Shown: one piece after another, positions 11,401 through 22,723 of the stretch
Layout: every line of letters starts with the position of its first letter
How positions within the stretch are numbered: position 1 is the first letter of the stretch
Program-made: the position numbers and the translations under genes
Assembly: GCA_039000515.1 (NCBI GenBank)
Contig: JBCFYV010000012.1
Location: 9,607,486 to 9,671,485 of the forward strand
Origin: Timema cristinae
Taxonomy: Eukaryota; Arthropoda; Insecta; Phasmatodea; Timematidae
Length of the DNA stretch: 64,000 nt
Direction of reading: 5' to 3'
Notes under the pieces: generated by a model
Seen by the model: only the letters and a program-made list of their open reading frames with translations
Databases searched by the model: none
What the model was told of the DNA's origin: nothing

Positions 11401-11856
11401 ACGCGTGGGACACATTGTTACCAACATTTCGGTAAATAAACCCTTGTATTTCCATTATTAATTGTAATTGTAACTCTTTTTGATGGCTTTTAGGTGCATG
11501 TTTTGTGGGGAAGCAACTAATATCAATTTAAATTATTTGTTTGTGTGGCAGCAATATTCTCTGCAGTGATTTTCATATTAGGTTGCCACTTTCATTTTTT
11601 TTTAAGTTTTAAAACAAATGTAAAATAGATAAAATATAACATGTATATAACATTTGTCAAATATGAGTTCATCTGTAAAAAAATTACCGCGGAAGAACAC
11701 AAACATGAAGGCAGACTTGGTAGCTTATTTTAGTTGTTAAATAAGGTTCTTAATATGACAATTTGACTATACATGCAATGTATTTTTGAATATTTATGTT
11801 TACAAATTTTAAGTTGACATTGAGTATAATCTTTAGCGGCTACTAAGACGCGGTGG

Positions 11857-11860
<4 letters not shown>

Positions 11861-11896
<36 letters not shown>

Positions 11897-11906
11897 TAAT
11901 AATAAA
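11861..11906. repeat. (AAT)n microsatellite
   Basis: A long AAT run follows the phrase AGACGCGGTGGATAATAATA, which resembles the last bases of the shared SINE tail (GACGCGGTGCTAAATAAT), so it is probably what remains of a plus-strand SINE end. Confidence 0.8.
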
Positions 11907-11969
11907 TTTAAATATTTTATATTATTTTTATAAAGTCCTTTATGTGTGTGTTTCTTTACACTATGGTTA

Positions 11970-12125
11970 CCCTGAACCATTGGTCCAATGGTCTATACTC
12001 TTGTGCACCAGACTTGAAATGGACAGAACAGCTGGAGACGTGGAGTTCATGGTTTGAATCTAGGCCAGGTCCACTTGGGGGTGGCTTACCCCATCTCTTT
12101 TCCACGCTTACACAGACACAAACTG
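11970..12125 (+). repeat. tRNA-headed SINE-like fragment
   Basis: A possible A box (TGGTCCAATGGTCTATACTC) and B box (ATGGTTTGAATCTAGGCC) are spaced as in a tRNA and are followed by a shortened A-type body (TCTTTTCCACGCTTACAC). Confidence 0.5.
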
Positions 12126-12169
12126 TATCGGACACATCCTTAGGAAGAACTCTCTTCCACATGACGTCA

Positions 12170-12345
12170 TAGAAGGAAAGGGTGAGATAAAGAGGAGCTT
12201 ATGAAGAAGGAGGATTAAAATATTAGATGATTTGAAGGAAATACATTCTGGCAGCTGAGGGAGGAAGGAGCAGAGGACAAAGAGCTTTAGAGGTCTAAGT
12301 TTACTGACAAAAGGAATGGACCTGTCGTGGGACAGAACATCTATT
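12170..12345 (+). pseudogene. Possible LINE reverse-transcriptase 3' fragment
   Basis: Fragments of translation such as FWQLREE and ELWRSKFTDKRNG resemble the extreme C-terminus of LINE ORF2 proteins. The frame is interrupted and the match is short, so this is tentative. Confidence 0.25.
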
Positions 12346-12394
12346 ACTACATATACATTTCATCTAACTATAGTTGAATGCCACATTAATAAGG

Positions 12395-12450
12395 TGATGT
12401 GCCCAAATAGCTCAGTCGGTAGAGAGCTTGGCACGTAGAGCCGAAATATC
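12395..12450 (+). other. tRNA 5'-half-like sequence
   Basis: CCCAAATAGCTCAGTCGGTA is a strong A-box and D-arm signature of a tRNA, but no matching B box follows at the expected distance. Probably a decayed tRNA or SINE head, not a working gene. Confidence 0.5.
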
Positions 12451-12764
12451 ATTTTTAAATAACTTTTCTCATCCTAGCTAGTTATATTGATCTGCTATTA
12501 ATCCTTGGGCTGAAGCTATGATATGATAAAAGTAATTATAGTATCCAGAATTCTCGTATTAACAAGTGTTTATTATTTGTTATAAATTATTTTGTGTTCG
12601 GAATTAACAATAAATAAAATATATTTTTAATATGGTTTGTGAGCTTAGTCCAAGCTTTGAAATTTATTGTTCATGAAATATTTGTTGGTGTCGTACAAAA
12701 TATATAAACCTAATAATTAACTACTGGTATTTTCTTAAGGACAAACTTCCTTACTTTATAGCAT

Positions 12765-13200
12765 CAGGAACTCGAAATTGTATTGCAGCATTTACAAAAG
12801 AACGCCACATATCTTTATCTTGAGCTAGTCCCACCTCATTACAGACCATCCTCAAGTCCATTCTAATGTTATCCTCTCATCTGCTTCTAGGTCTTCCCAA
12901 TGGTCCCTTCTCACTGGGTTTGCCAGTCAGTTCCCTGAACAAGGTTTTAGATTCTTCCATTCGTGCAATATGTCCTGTCCATTGCTATCTATGAGACTTG
13001 ATTATTCTCACAATGTCTTATAATGAAAACACGGCATGTAGCTATCATTATGTAGCCTCCTCCACTCCCCAGTAGTGTCATCCCTTTTTGGACCAAATAT
13101 CTTCCTAAACACCTTGTTTTCAAACACTCTACACTTATTTTAGTCGTGTAAGGTAAGAGACCGCGTTTCACAGCCATAGAGAACAACCAGTAAAACTAGT
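12765..13200 (-). pseudogene. LINE ORF2 C-terminal fragment
   Basis: Read on the minus strand, the translation gives pieces such as YGCETRSLT, QWTGHIARMEESK, GPLGRPRSR, EDNIRMDLRM and LAQDKDMWRSFVNAAIQFRV. This series is typical of the region downstream of the reverse transcriptase domain in invertebrate non-LTR retrotransposons. The frame is broken. The endonuclease and the polymerase palm are missing, as expected of a 5'-truncated LINE. A related copy lies at 56166-56580. Which LINE clade it belongs to cannot be settled from this piece. Confidence 0.65.
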
Positions 13201-13236
13201 TTTTTTAGCAACGCGTCATACTACCCGTTAATATAC
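13201..13236 (-). repeat. Shared SINE tail fragment
   Basis: On the minus strand it reads AACGGGTAGTATGACGCGTT followed by GCTAAAAAAA, the family A/B tail alone. The rest of the SINE is absent. Confidence 0.55.
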
Positions 13237-13239
13237 CAC

Positions 13240-14600
13240 TATTGTTTTGTATATTCTTAAATTTACATTCCTTGAAATCATGCAACAAGTTAACTTAATG
13301 ACCGAATAACATCATGCATTGCCCGAATGTATTATTTTCCTAGTATCCACTCAAATATCGTTATTGATAGTTAAAATTGTTCCCAAATATTTAAACTTAT
13401 TAAACATATCAAATGGTATGCTGTTCGCAGTAATAAATAAATTCTCATCATCAATAATTGTATAAATCAAAAGTTTATTCACTTGTTAAAACTGGGTATA
13501 AAATCTGATTTTCTTTCATTGTTTACTCATATATTCTACACTAGATTTCAAACAAATGTGGTAAATTATAAATGTAAATCATAGCTTTCATTAAAAATAT
13601 TCTTCGCTAGTAACACTATTAGAGTAAGCTCTAAGACTTGTAAAACTCGATTTAAAGGTCGCACCGTAGCATACACAGGTTTTGTGTTGTTTGGAAGCTA
13701 GGAGAGGAGGTGTGGGAGGGTTTCAGGAGGAAATGGTCGGACTAGAAGCGAAGGGGTTGTCGGGTCATAATGGGCTTCCGGCTCAAGGGTCCAGTTTCAA
13801 ACAAGGGCTAATGAAGCTATTATCTTCCACAGTTGGTCCCTTTATCCCCTCCGTGTGACTTCGCTTTGTTCTTCTGTAATTACATTGTATATCATTACAA
13901 TGGGCTTTGTAGGCTGAAAAAAATAAAATAAAAATCGTAATCTTGCACCGTAACAAAAGGGCTTTTATTTGCTATTGCGACTGGTAAAGAATACAAATTT
14001 AAATCGAATAAAAGCTAATCGCGTTAAAAAGGAAAATAGCTAGGTACTAAAGTAATACTATAAGTTTTCATCCTAAACACATTAGAGTATATTTGTCATA
14101 ACCAAATAAATTCTAGTTTGAAAAGATCTTGGCTAACGTTGAATACTTTCCAAAGATATTGTAAGTTATTTGGTTTCGATATTATCATCTTTGTAAATAT
14201 AGTAGAGCAGCGACTATCCGAATCGATTCATGACAAAGAAGGTTTGGATGGTTGAAAATAATATCCCCACAATTACAATGTACTATAATAATACAACTAA
14301 AACCCTATTAAAACAGATTAAACATTATAAATGAATACATGTATTTATAAATTGTATGGGGATGGGCGGGAAATATGACCATGTGACCTGATTTGGCGAG
14401 TGGAGGGAAGCTAACTTCAAAAAAAGAAACAGCCTTCTTTGGTTGAAGTGATTCGAATGGATACTGTTGAGTTCCTCCACAAGACTTGGTTTAATCCCCT
14501 ACTAGCAAAAGTTCCCTCCTTCGTTCCATAACCAAGTTCCTTCACTGGGAACTCAAGTTCCTCCACGACAACTCAAGGAAGAATATATAAGTAGTCTGAG
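13240..14600. other. No gene; moderately GC-rich patch at 13670-13880
   Basis: Most of this stretch is AT-rich. The block at about 13670-13880 is less AT-rich, non-repetitive by eye and without a useful open frame. A conserved non-coding element is possible but unproven. Confidence 0.4.
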
Positions 14601-14606
14601 TACAAT

Positions 14607-14881
14607 ATTATTATTTGCATTGCGTCTTACTACCCGTTCGGGCTGTACGCACTTACGTTATTGTCTAATGGTAGAGTGATTGCGAGATGAAATGGATGAC
14701 GTACAGTTTAACGTGGAATCCGAACCACGGTGGAGGCCTGGCATTCCCCACATTCACAAGATGTCTTGTCAGAGGTGAAGGAAGGGTTTGGTAATCAGAT
14801 GAATCTGTGCCGGGACCGAGGATTGAACCCCGGACCCCAGCGCAGAAGTCTGACACCTTACTCCTAGACCACCAGGTCACC
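14607..14881 (-). repeat. Family B tRNA-derived SINE, full length
   Basis: On the minus strand the head starts GGTGACCTGGTGGTCTAGGA (A box), with B box GGGGTTCAATCCTCGG. The body follows (ACCAAACCCTTCCTTCACC, GCCAGGCCTCCACCGTGGTT), then the tail CCCGAACGGGTAGTAAGAC shared with family A. A 71-codon open frame inside it is incidental. Confidence 0.88.
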
Positions 14882-15144
14882 AGTATTAATATGAATGCTA
14901 TATATTCTTAATTTATATAAAAGTGGAGAAACTAGGCTATTGCACTCGAACTACTTATAATCGCTTCCTTGAGGTGTCTTAGAGTAATTATATTATTGTT
15001 ATAGGGACTACTTATCTCCTAGAAGGAACTTAATACCCTAGATTTGAATAGGCAAGTGCCAACCCAGATAATCGGTGCTCTACTTTACCTATAGCTCTCA
15101 ATAAGCTAGTGGCTCTCATACTGTTTAAGATGGACAACTATGAT

Positions 15145-15600
15145 TATAAATAATATATATGTATATCTATAGATATATATCTATACATATATATGTATAT
15201 ATATGTGTATATATATATTTGTATGATATAATTTGTATATATTATATATGTATATAATTGTATATATGTATATGTATATATATTTGTATATATGTATATA
15301 TATTGTTATATTATAATATTTGTATATATGTATATATATTTGTATATATGTATATATTATATATTATATATTGTATATATGTATAATTATGTGTGTATAC
15401 ATATGTATGTTTATATATTTGTATATATGTATATATATTTTTATATATATAATTATGTTTGTATGTATATATATGTGTTTGTATGTATATATATGTATGT
15501 ATATATGTGTGTATATGTGTATATGTATGTATAAATTTAAATATATGTATATATCCATATGTATACATATATACACATATATGTCTATATATATGTATTA
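15145..15600. repeat. Long TATG/TGTA-type microsatellite
   Basis: About 450 bp of alternating TA with regular G or C interruptions (units like TATATATGTA). It is open in several frames on both strands, giving Tyr/Ile-rich translations that reflect only the repeat. Confidence 0.9.
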
Positions 15601-15601
15601 T

Positions 15602-15685
15602 GCTTGGTTAGGTTAGTTTAGACAAGCTTAGAGTGTTTTATTTTAGCCTAGGTTAGTTTAGACTAGGTTAGTTTAAGCTAGTTTG
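15602..15685. repeat. Degenerate GGTTAG-rich tract
   Basis: TTGGTTAGGTTAG is followed by repeated variants of TAGGTTAGTTTAGAC. It may be a mutated telomere-like tract or an unrelated minisatellite. Confidence 0.35.
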
Positions 15686-15834
15686 AATTTATGTTCTATA
15701 TTTTAATCTACATACCCTATAAATTTTATAAAATCACCGTTAAATGTAGATAATATAGTTATTGTTTCATACGTTCACCAAACTGAATTGGGAAATGTAT
15801 AAAATCACTTATAAATTTAGTTAAATCCTATTAT

Positions 15835-15880
15835 TTCTTCTTCTTCTTCATCTTCTTCTTCTTATTTATTACTATTATTA

Positions 15881-15921
<41 letters not shown>
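15835..15921. repeat. (TTC)n then (ATT)n microsatellite
   Basis: A TTC-rich run passes into an ATT run that abuts the 3' end of the next minus-strand SINE. Confidence 0.85.
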
Positions 15922-15924
<3 letters not shown>

Positions 15925-16202
15925 CACCGCGTCTTACTACCAGTTCGGGTTATACGCAATTACGCTAATGTGTACTGGTAAGGTGATTGTGAGATTAAAT
16001 GGAGGACCTACAGTTTAACGTGGGATCCGAACCACGGTGGAGGCCTGGCATTCCTCACAATCACAAGTTGTGATTAATACACGTCTTGTCAGAGGTGAAG
16101 GAAGGGTTTGGTAATCAGATAAATCTGTGCCAGGACCGAGGATTGAACCCCGGACGCCCAGCACAGAAGTCTGACACCTTACTCCTTGACCGCCAGGTCA
16201 CC
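15922..16202 (-). repeat. Family B SINE with small internal insertion
   Basis: It has the same head, body and tail as the copy at 14607-14881. There are about 15 extra bases around CACAAGTTGTGATTAATACA that the other copies lack. Confidence 0.85.
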
Positions 16203-16488
16203 TATTATTTTTTAAATAGACCATTGTTTTTAGTGATTCTATACATTCACCAGTTATTTTAGAAAATAACGAATTCAGCACATTCACAGTAACATTTACA
16301 TAAACATTTGTTAAAAAAAACCTTTTGCTACAATTTACAAGTGTTTAATATTAATAGGTATTTTATAATTAAATGCTAACACTCGTATTAATAACATATT
16401 TAGATATATATGTATATATTAATGTAGATACATATATGCATACATAGGCCTATATATACATAAATATGTAATTATATGAATGTATATG

Positions 16489-16976
16489 TCTTCAACCTCT
16501 TTTAGTTCCAACGACCAAGGTTTCTGTCTCTTATTGGCTCGCAGGCCTCTATAGGTGTCGATGAAGAGCTAATAGGTTTATTTTAATATGTATTCAATCC
16601 AAATATTGTAAATGTAGTATACTCACATTAGGGACTAGTCCTGTCTCCCATAAGTGAGATTTTGGGTTGCTCGTGACGTATGTTCTATGTTGTTTTTTCC
16701 AATTTTTAGATTTTCCGTAACAGTAGGTAGCGCGATTTGTCTATCTACTAGGGTTAAAAGTACATTTTGTATAAGTACGTAGTTTCCACGTAAAAAGCAA
16801 AAGTTATTTATAAGATAACGTTGAATACTTAAATAAAATACGTGTTTATTTTACTAGTTGATTATGTAGAATATATATATTTTGTATTGTCATTTTTTCT
16901 GTTAAAATCATTTTATATATATTTCATGAGCCAGTAGGCTGCAAAAAAAAGTAACTGTGTGCCACAGGTTGAAGAT
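16489..16976. mobile_element. hAT-like MITE, about 490 bp
   Basis: The left end TCTTCAACCTCTTTTAGTTC and the right end (minus strand) ATCTTCAACCTGTGGCACAC form a terminal inverted repeat of the kind seen in Charlie-type hAT elements. There is no coding capacity. The first 70 bp match the start of 18658-18790. Exact boundaries and the target duplication were not resolved because both flanks are AT-rich. Confidence 0.5.
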
Positions 16977-16989
16977 CTTTGATGTACAC

Positions 16990-16996
16990 CAATATG

Positions 16997-17027
<31 letters not shown>

Positions 17028-17033
17028 TATTAT
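16990..17033. repeat. (ATT)n microsatellite, SINE tail
   Basis: An ATT run directly adjoins the tail of the minus-strand SINE that follows. Confidence 0.9.
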
Positions 17034-17180
17034 TTAGCATCGCATCTTACTACCCGTTCGGGTTATACGCACTTACGCTAATGTGTAATGGTAGGGTGAT
17101 TGTGTGATGAAATGGAGGACCTACAGTTTAACGTGGAATCCGAACCACGGTGGAGGCCTGGCATTCCCCACATTCACAAG
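17034..17180 (-). repeat. Family B SINE, head missing
   Basis: The tail and half of the body are present, ending at the phrase CACATTCACAAG. The tRNA-like head is absent, consistent with 5' truncation during reverse transcription. Confidence 0.85.
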
Positions 17181-18020
17181 TCAATATGATTAACTTGGTG
17201 GTAAAGCAATATGTATATTTTAAAGGTCCCGTAGTATTGTCATAGAAATCATATTAAAAATGTTACTAAACACTTTAGTGTGCTATAAAGGTGTCCAAAA
17301 TTGACAACGGGTATCAGTTTTTAAAGCTGAAAGTAGTGCTAAAGCTATTGTTGGCTACCTTAATTTGATGTTGGATATATTGAAAACGTTCTTTATTCGT
17401 ATATCTGACTATTGTTTTAAATAAACCATGTTGTAAACGTTTTTTTAAATAATAATTTTTCCATTATGAAGCTTATAACATTGATGCCACCCCTCCCTAA
17501 CCCTCTTTTTTCCTAGTAGAAAAAACAGTATATAATTAATATAACTTAGTACGATGAAAGGTACACGTTAGCACACGAAAGGGGATAAAAGGGTGGCTGG
17601 TTATTTTAACCTACCACCCCCTCCCTTTGTCAGGCGTAACATTTGCAACAGCACCCTCCATGCCTTGTCGCCAATTCCCGCCTACAGCTATGACCGCGCT
17701 TTTCAGCGGGTAATCCGGATTGCATACACGGCAGGGGCGGGTGGAACGTGTCACTCGAGGGTAGAGGGAAAGGCCCTTTGGAGGTATGCTTTACGAGGAG
17801 CCACAAGATAGAAAGAGAGAATACATTGTACTACGAAAGAGCACAACAGTAGTTTTGATTATACATTTTTGCTGTTAAAGAAAACACTCCACCCCTTTAT
17901 CTGTTGGATAACTTTGTACGTCAATAGTCAAACTTGGTGTTAAAAAATACAAAGTAGTTTCAATAAATAGAAAAAACTTATTAGCAATCTAAAATGTCTG
18001 CACCGGGTCTGTATGAATAC
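17181..18020. other. No gene recognised; GC-rich patch 17590-17815
   Basis: The patch includes a 72-codon plus-strand frame (17593-17811) with no known motif. The remainder is AT-rich. Confidence 0.4.
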
Positions 18021-18029
18021 AAAGGCGAT

Positions 18030-18232
18030 AACACCGTTTATTCTAGTTTGACGGTGAAGGAGATGCTGGGATTTGAATCCCAGCTTGGTGTATAAGAGTT
18101 TTTTCTTCTTAAATGGTTCCCACCTTCCCTCCACGTAAATGCGGGTATTCTCCCTCTATATTCTACCTTTCCCAATCCAACCTCAGTGTCAATATTCGAA
18201 TAGTCTGGACGGGTAGTAAATTCGGGGCATGG
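18030..18232 (+). repeat. Family A-type SINE
   Basis: The B-box region is GGGATTTGAATCCCAGC, the body phrase is TTCCCTCCACGTAAATGCGG, and the tail is diverged (GACGGGTAGTAAATTCGG). Confidence 0.65.
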
Positions 18233-18657
18233 ACACCCGATAGTATTTTCTATTACAACACACTAGTGCTAACATTTTCAGCCGTCATTGACCTGAACTA
18301 TTAAATCTAGGGAGGCAGGGAGATGAATTAAGCATTTTTAATAACATATGTTTTTATTTCGCACATGCATACAAGATCTAGAGGGCAGAGATTTAGAGGG
18401 ATGCCTATATAAATGCACTCAAATAAGCAAGTAGTGAGGATAGGATAGCCCACAAATTTCTAATCTGGGGTTTGTGACTCCTTTTGTAGTCACAGCGTTA
18501 ATCCAGAAAGGTCATGCAAGGTTTGTGCAGACTATACCTTTTTCTGTTTTATCTTTTACAAGGTTTTGAAAATTATAATATATACGTATTTATATGTATA
18601 CACACATATATGTTAATATGTCTATATATGTATACATATATATATATATAAGTATAT

Positions 18658-18790
18658 GTCTTCAACCTATTTTAGGTCCAAGGACCAAAGTTTCTGTCTC
18701 TTATTGGCTTGCGGGTCACTATACTAAACTGACAATATTTGGATTGAATACAAATTAAAAATTAAAATAGTAAAATAATAGGTTAAATAT
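18658..18790 (+). repeat. Fragment of the hAT-like MITE
   Basis: It begins GTCTTCAACCTATTTTAGGT and follows the MITE at 16489 for about 70 bp. After that it carries a stretch that matches the other copy's interior in reverse complement (TTTGGATTGAATAC). Confidence 0.5.
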
Positions 18791-18814
18791 TTCAAATATA
18801 TTTTGTTTATCTTA

Positions 18815-19965
18815 CTCCGACTGAATGTTTACCGACACAGTTAACTGCAGCAGCTTCGTATTTGGGTGAGTAGCACTGCAAGCTGTTGATTTTTTCACAT
18901 GAAGTTTACCCTTCAAGCTAATCAATTCTCTTATATGAGCTCTCGTTCACCTTCGTTTAAAAGTGTATTGTTGCCGAGATTGAGTCAGTCAGCCTCCTTA
19001 GATGAGTGATCAACAACCGATCGTGCGCAGAATGCTCTTGAATGGCAAGCTTGCGACAGAGTCGTGTTGTTTTTGTTTTCGTTTCTGTGCGTTTACACAA
19101 GATCCCTCCTTTGTTCAAAAAAATACATGTGAATTAAAATATAATTAATACTGACAAAGGTAGATTCCTAAAAAGAAGTTATACTAGTTGCAGTAAAGGA
19201 GAACCTGATAAGGAGATAAAGTAATAAATAATAATAAATTAATAAAGTTAATAAAGTATATTGAAGATTTGTTGTCGTTTGGGTTCATTAATATTGAAAA
19301 AGATGGTGAGATACCCTTGTGTTTGTTTGTGTTATCTTCCAAGAGTATGCAACCAAACAAGCTAAAGTGACACCTGGAATAAAAACACAGCCAGTAAGCA
19401 GGGAAATCATGTGAGTGTTTAAAGACAAAACTCGAATAATATTCTAAACAAACCAAATATGATCCACAAGGAGACACTTGAATAAAAAATGTGAGTATAG
19501 AACTATGTTCTTTCTTTAGTTCCATTATTTATTCACACACACACAACACAATATATATATATATATATATATATGATGAGAGAGAGAGATAGAGGGAGAG
19601 AGAGAGAGAGAGCTATATTAAGACAGGGTCCACTGAATCTAAAGTGACAAGGTGACCGCTTTTATTGGGAAACTGGATCTATGGCTGGCTAAATATGAAG
19701 AAGGTATTAATTGGAATTTTCCTACGACTGAAAGAAACTCTTGTACATGACACTGTGAGGAATGATTTTTACAATTTTTATTTTTATCACCGACCACCTC
19801 AAATTGTCAAAATTAAGATTAAAAAAATAATTTTAAGAATCCGTTGATGTCATTAAAAATGAGTGGATGCAAAATCCTTTTTATGTGGAACCAAGGAAGC
19901 AGCCTTCCAATAAGTAAACAAAAACAACTGATTGTTCCAGCCAGAGCAGCTGCACTCAAGGATGA
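18815..19965 (+). pseudogene. BED-finger hAT transposon relic A
   Basis: This is a decayed, internally deleted copy of the same element as 43759-49931. The 5' part (18815-19090) is non-coding and matches 44045-44340. Around 19150-19470 the translation in shifting frames gives traces of a BED-type zinc finger N-terminus (an FGF-like motif, then NKPN/NQAK-type pieces before a His-rich end). 19655-19960 matches the 3' part of relic B (around 46150-46440). An ACAC/AT/GA microsatellite interrupts the relic at 19530-19620. The family resembles SCAND3/ZBED-like hAT transposases. The central catalytic region is missing. Confidence 0.65.
19530..19620. repeat. Compound (CA)n(TA)n(GA)n microsatellite
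   Basis: Three adjacent dinucleotide runs lie inside relic A. Confidence 0.9.
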
Positions 19966-20587
19966 AAGGGTGAGGGAGGGGCAGATTCCTCTCTTCGTTT
20001 TGACCTCGATTTAACTAGACCTATTTACCCGTATAACTCTCTCTCGCTATTTGTTTTGTCATTCAGTCTATTTATAGATAAACAGACTGGACCGAACAAT
20101 ACATGCCCAGCTTATACCTTGGAATCTTGCATTTTTCCTATGGCAAATTTTAGGCAGGTGCGTGTAAATACGAGAACAGTTTTTGAAAGGGTAATTTCAG
20201 GAGAAAAACATCGCATTGTATTCGGGCCAATACAGTATTAAATAAATAAAAAAAGCTTTACATAATTGTCCTATGCTACTATTCCCCCATTAATTAGGCA
20301 TAAATATCCGAAGATTATGCAGTGAAATACGGGTAATTGTGTGCATTCTAAATAATACATAGTGCTACGAATTTTGGTTTAATAGAGGTTAATAAAACAT
20401 AATACAAAAAGTGATGTTAAATGAGAGATAAAGAAACAAAGAGCTGGACGCTCACGCTCGTGGAAGAACTGGAATCTTATACCGATGGAATTGACTGATA
20501 CTGCGTGCAACCCTTACAGAACTCGATGTTGGGGCCCTGGGCTCGATGGATGCCCTCTATTTACAAGTACTACTGATGACCCAAATA
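19966..20587. other. No gene recognised
   Basis: There is one 61-codon plus-strand frame (20056-20241) without motif, and no repeat signature seen. The last 8 bases (CCCAAATA) are the target duplication of the next element. Confidence 0.5.
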
Positions 20588-21416
20588 CAGTGGCGGCTCG
20601 TGAATAGGTAATGTGGAACTGCAGCACCCTCTATTTCCACTTGATATTATCGATAACATTTAATATAATGAGTCCTTTTTTCTTTAATTATTTCTTTATT
20701 TTTGTAGTACAATATATATTCCTTAAGCTTAATGTGAATACTTCAGTAGCCATCCCCCAGTTTTTGGAAAAGATAATAAAATCTTTGTATGGAACATATG
20801 CGCTTCACAGTGCCAGCGACGTGGTGTTTGACTGTTGTGCGCATGTGCACATAGGAGCGGGGTGTGGAGAAAGGCGGGACTGCTAGGTAGAGAACACTGT
20901 TGCTCTCACAGTGCCGACTCTGGCGTGATGGTGGAAGGAAGTTTGTTTTCTTTGCTCAGCGTGTGTTGTGCTTTAAAACCGTGTATCATATTCTTGAATG
21001 TGATAAAGCGTACAAGAGTGTGGAATTAGATTACTATTCTACTTCCAGTTATTCTATTTGATTCATTTTTTTTTTCGGTTCTTTTACTTAACGGAAAGAC
21101 TAAATGCACTTGCAGTACTTTCAACGGAAAAAAAAAATCCTCAATTGCCATCCAGAGATCAAGGAGAAAATTATTGAACTTTTTGTGCAAATTAAAACAA
21201 GAAGAATGGATTTCATTTTTAAATGAAAAGATCAAGTTTGAAATGTAACAATTAAGGTTAAAGTAAGTAAAAAAGTTTTTTTTGTTAAGATTTTATCAAG
21301 TTCCTGAATAAATTTTCTTTTTATACATGTTCTTTTTCTTTTACACAATTTTAAAACAAAGGCTAAAAAAATTCTGGAGCAGCACCCCCACCAATTTTAA
21401 CTGCGAGCCGCCACTG
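20588..21416 (+). mobile_element. Non-autonomous hAT element, 829 bp
   Basis: Both ends read CAGTGGCGGCTCG inward, a 13-bp perfect terminal inverted repeat, and the element is flanked by an exact 8-bp direct repeat CCCAAATA (20580-20587 and 21417-21424), the hAT hallmark. At about 21079-21231 the plus strand keeps a decayed hAT C-terminal coding remnant (TERLNALAVL, then RRMDFIFK and a stop). This resembles the end of the transposase at 46859, so the element is an internal-deletion derivative of a related autonomous hAT. The intact target duplication points to fairly recent insertion. Confidence 0.92.
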
Positions 21417-21424
21417 CCCAAATA

Positions 21425-22438
21425 TCTAGTTTTATATGATAAAGTTTCGGTCAGCGTGTCTGTCTGCGAGATTGGTGGAATTGTTACAGCCCCGATGTCA
21501 AAAAATAACAGTCTTTTATAGTCCACTATGACCCCTTTCCTGGCCAAATAGATCAAATATGGTTATGAATGGTCAGCATTCTCACTCAGCCTTTATAATT
21601 AATTACGTTATACATGCTAAGTCAGCATGTTTTAGAACGTGCGTTCACTCGAGTTATATAAATCAAAACCAACATTCAAACATTGTTCTGGGCCTATGAC
21701 AGCAAAGTATAATATATATGTATATATAATATAGCATATAAAATATAATATTGTAAAATAATATTCCTATGAAAATTTGACAATAGTAGATAAACAGTAC
21801 TTTTGACTTAATCTGTAGCATTTAGCATGCAGTACTATGATGAGTTAATTTACAAGTTGTTTGTTTATGGAGTACAATAAATCTATCCTAATCAAATGAA
21901 AGCATACGATACTCGTGTTTATATGTGTGAATATTATGCAGGGTTGGGTGAGGTGTTGTATGAACTGCCTCATTTTATTTTACTAGGGGATGGATTCTGA
22001 AAACAGAATTAGAGAAAGGAAGGGAACCGAAAATATGTGTTTGAAGAACCCCACTTGACAGGACTAGATAAAAAAGGATAGTTACGTGAATAGAAGTTAT
22101 GTCGTATCATTAGTTCTTATTACTGGGGAGGAAGCAGAAGTATTTTAGCATGAGCTCTTTACGGAATAAAAAAAACTAGGAGATAACATTAAATTCCAAA
22201 AGCTCTCAACGGTGAGAATGATCCCATTTTTCGTCTTTCTATCCACAGTAAAACACGCGTTACCGCTCCCTGATGGCATTAAAAATAGAGGTGGCTCAAC
22301 TTAAAACATATTACTGGTGCATTACTCTTTGTCTAACGAGAGGGAAGGAATTAGTTTTAAGAATGAAAAAAAAAGCAGTAATCTTTAGGTAAACTGTAAT
22401 AAACATGGCTAGAAACAAACAAGGAGAAAATAAGTGTG
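21425..22438. other. No gene recognised
   Basis: Short AT-rich tracts occur, including TATA-type runs near 21710-21770. No motif was recognised in short frames on either strand. Confidence 0.5.

Positions 22439-22513
<75 letters not shown>
22439..22513. repeat. (TA)n microsatellite, hAT insertion site
   Basis: A pure TA run of about 70 bp ends at the left terminus of the hAT. TA repeats resume at 26183, so the transposon split a TA tract. Confidence 0.95.
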
Positions 22514-22516
<3 letters not shown>

Positions 22517-22563
22517 GCGCGGATCCAGAAAATTTTCATAGGGGGTCATGCTAATTATAAATA

Positions 22564-22568
22564 ACATA

Positions 22569-22599
<31 letters not shown>

Positions 22600-22675
22600 A
22601 TACTAATAATAATAATAGTAATAAATAATAATAGTAATAATTAATAATAGTAATAATTAATAATAATAACTATAA
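22564..22675. repeat. (CTA)n then (AAT)n-type microsatellite inside hAT
   Basis: A run of CTA changes into mixed AAT/AGT units just inside the left terminus of the hAT, downstream of the transposase stop. Confidence 0.85.
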
Positions 22676-22723
22676 AACCTATACAAAACATTGTTCAAAC
22701 GTACCTCATATTTTATAAATGCA

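Noticed and set aside
14665..14880. 71-codon minus-strand open frame
   Set aside because: It lies entirely within a family B SINE.
15292..15616. Overlapping open frames on both strands encoding Tyr/Ile-rich sequence
   Set aside because: They are translations of a TATG-type microsatellite and are open in several frames at once.
19184..19525. 113-codon minus-strand open frame
   Set aside because: It is antisense to the 5' coding part of hAT relic A, so it is a shadow frame.
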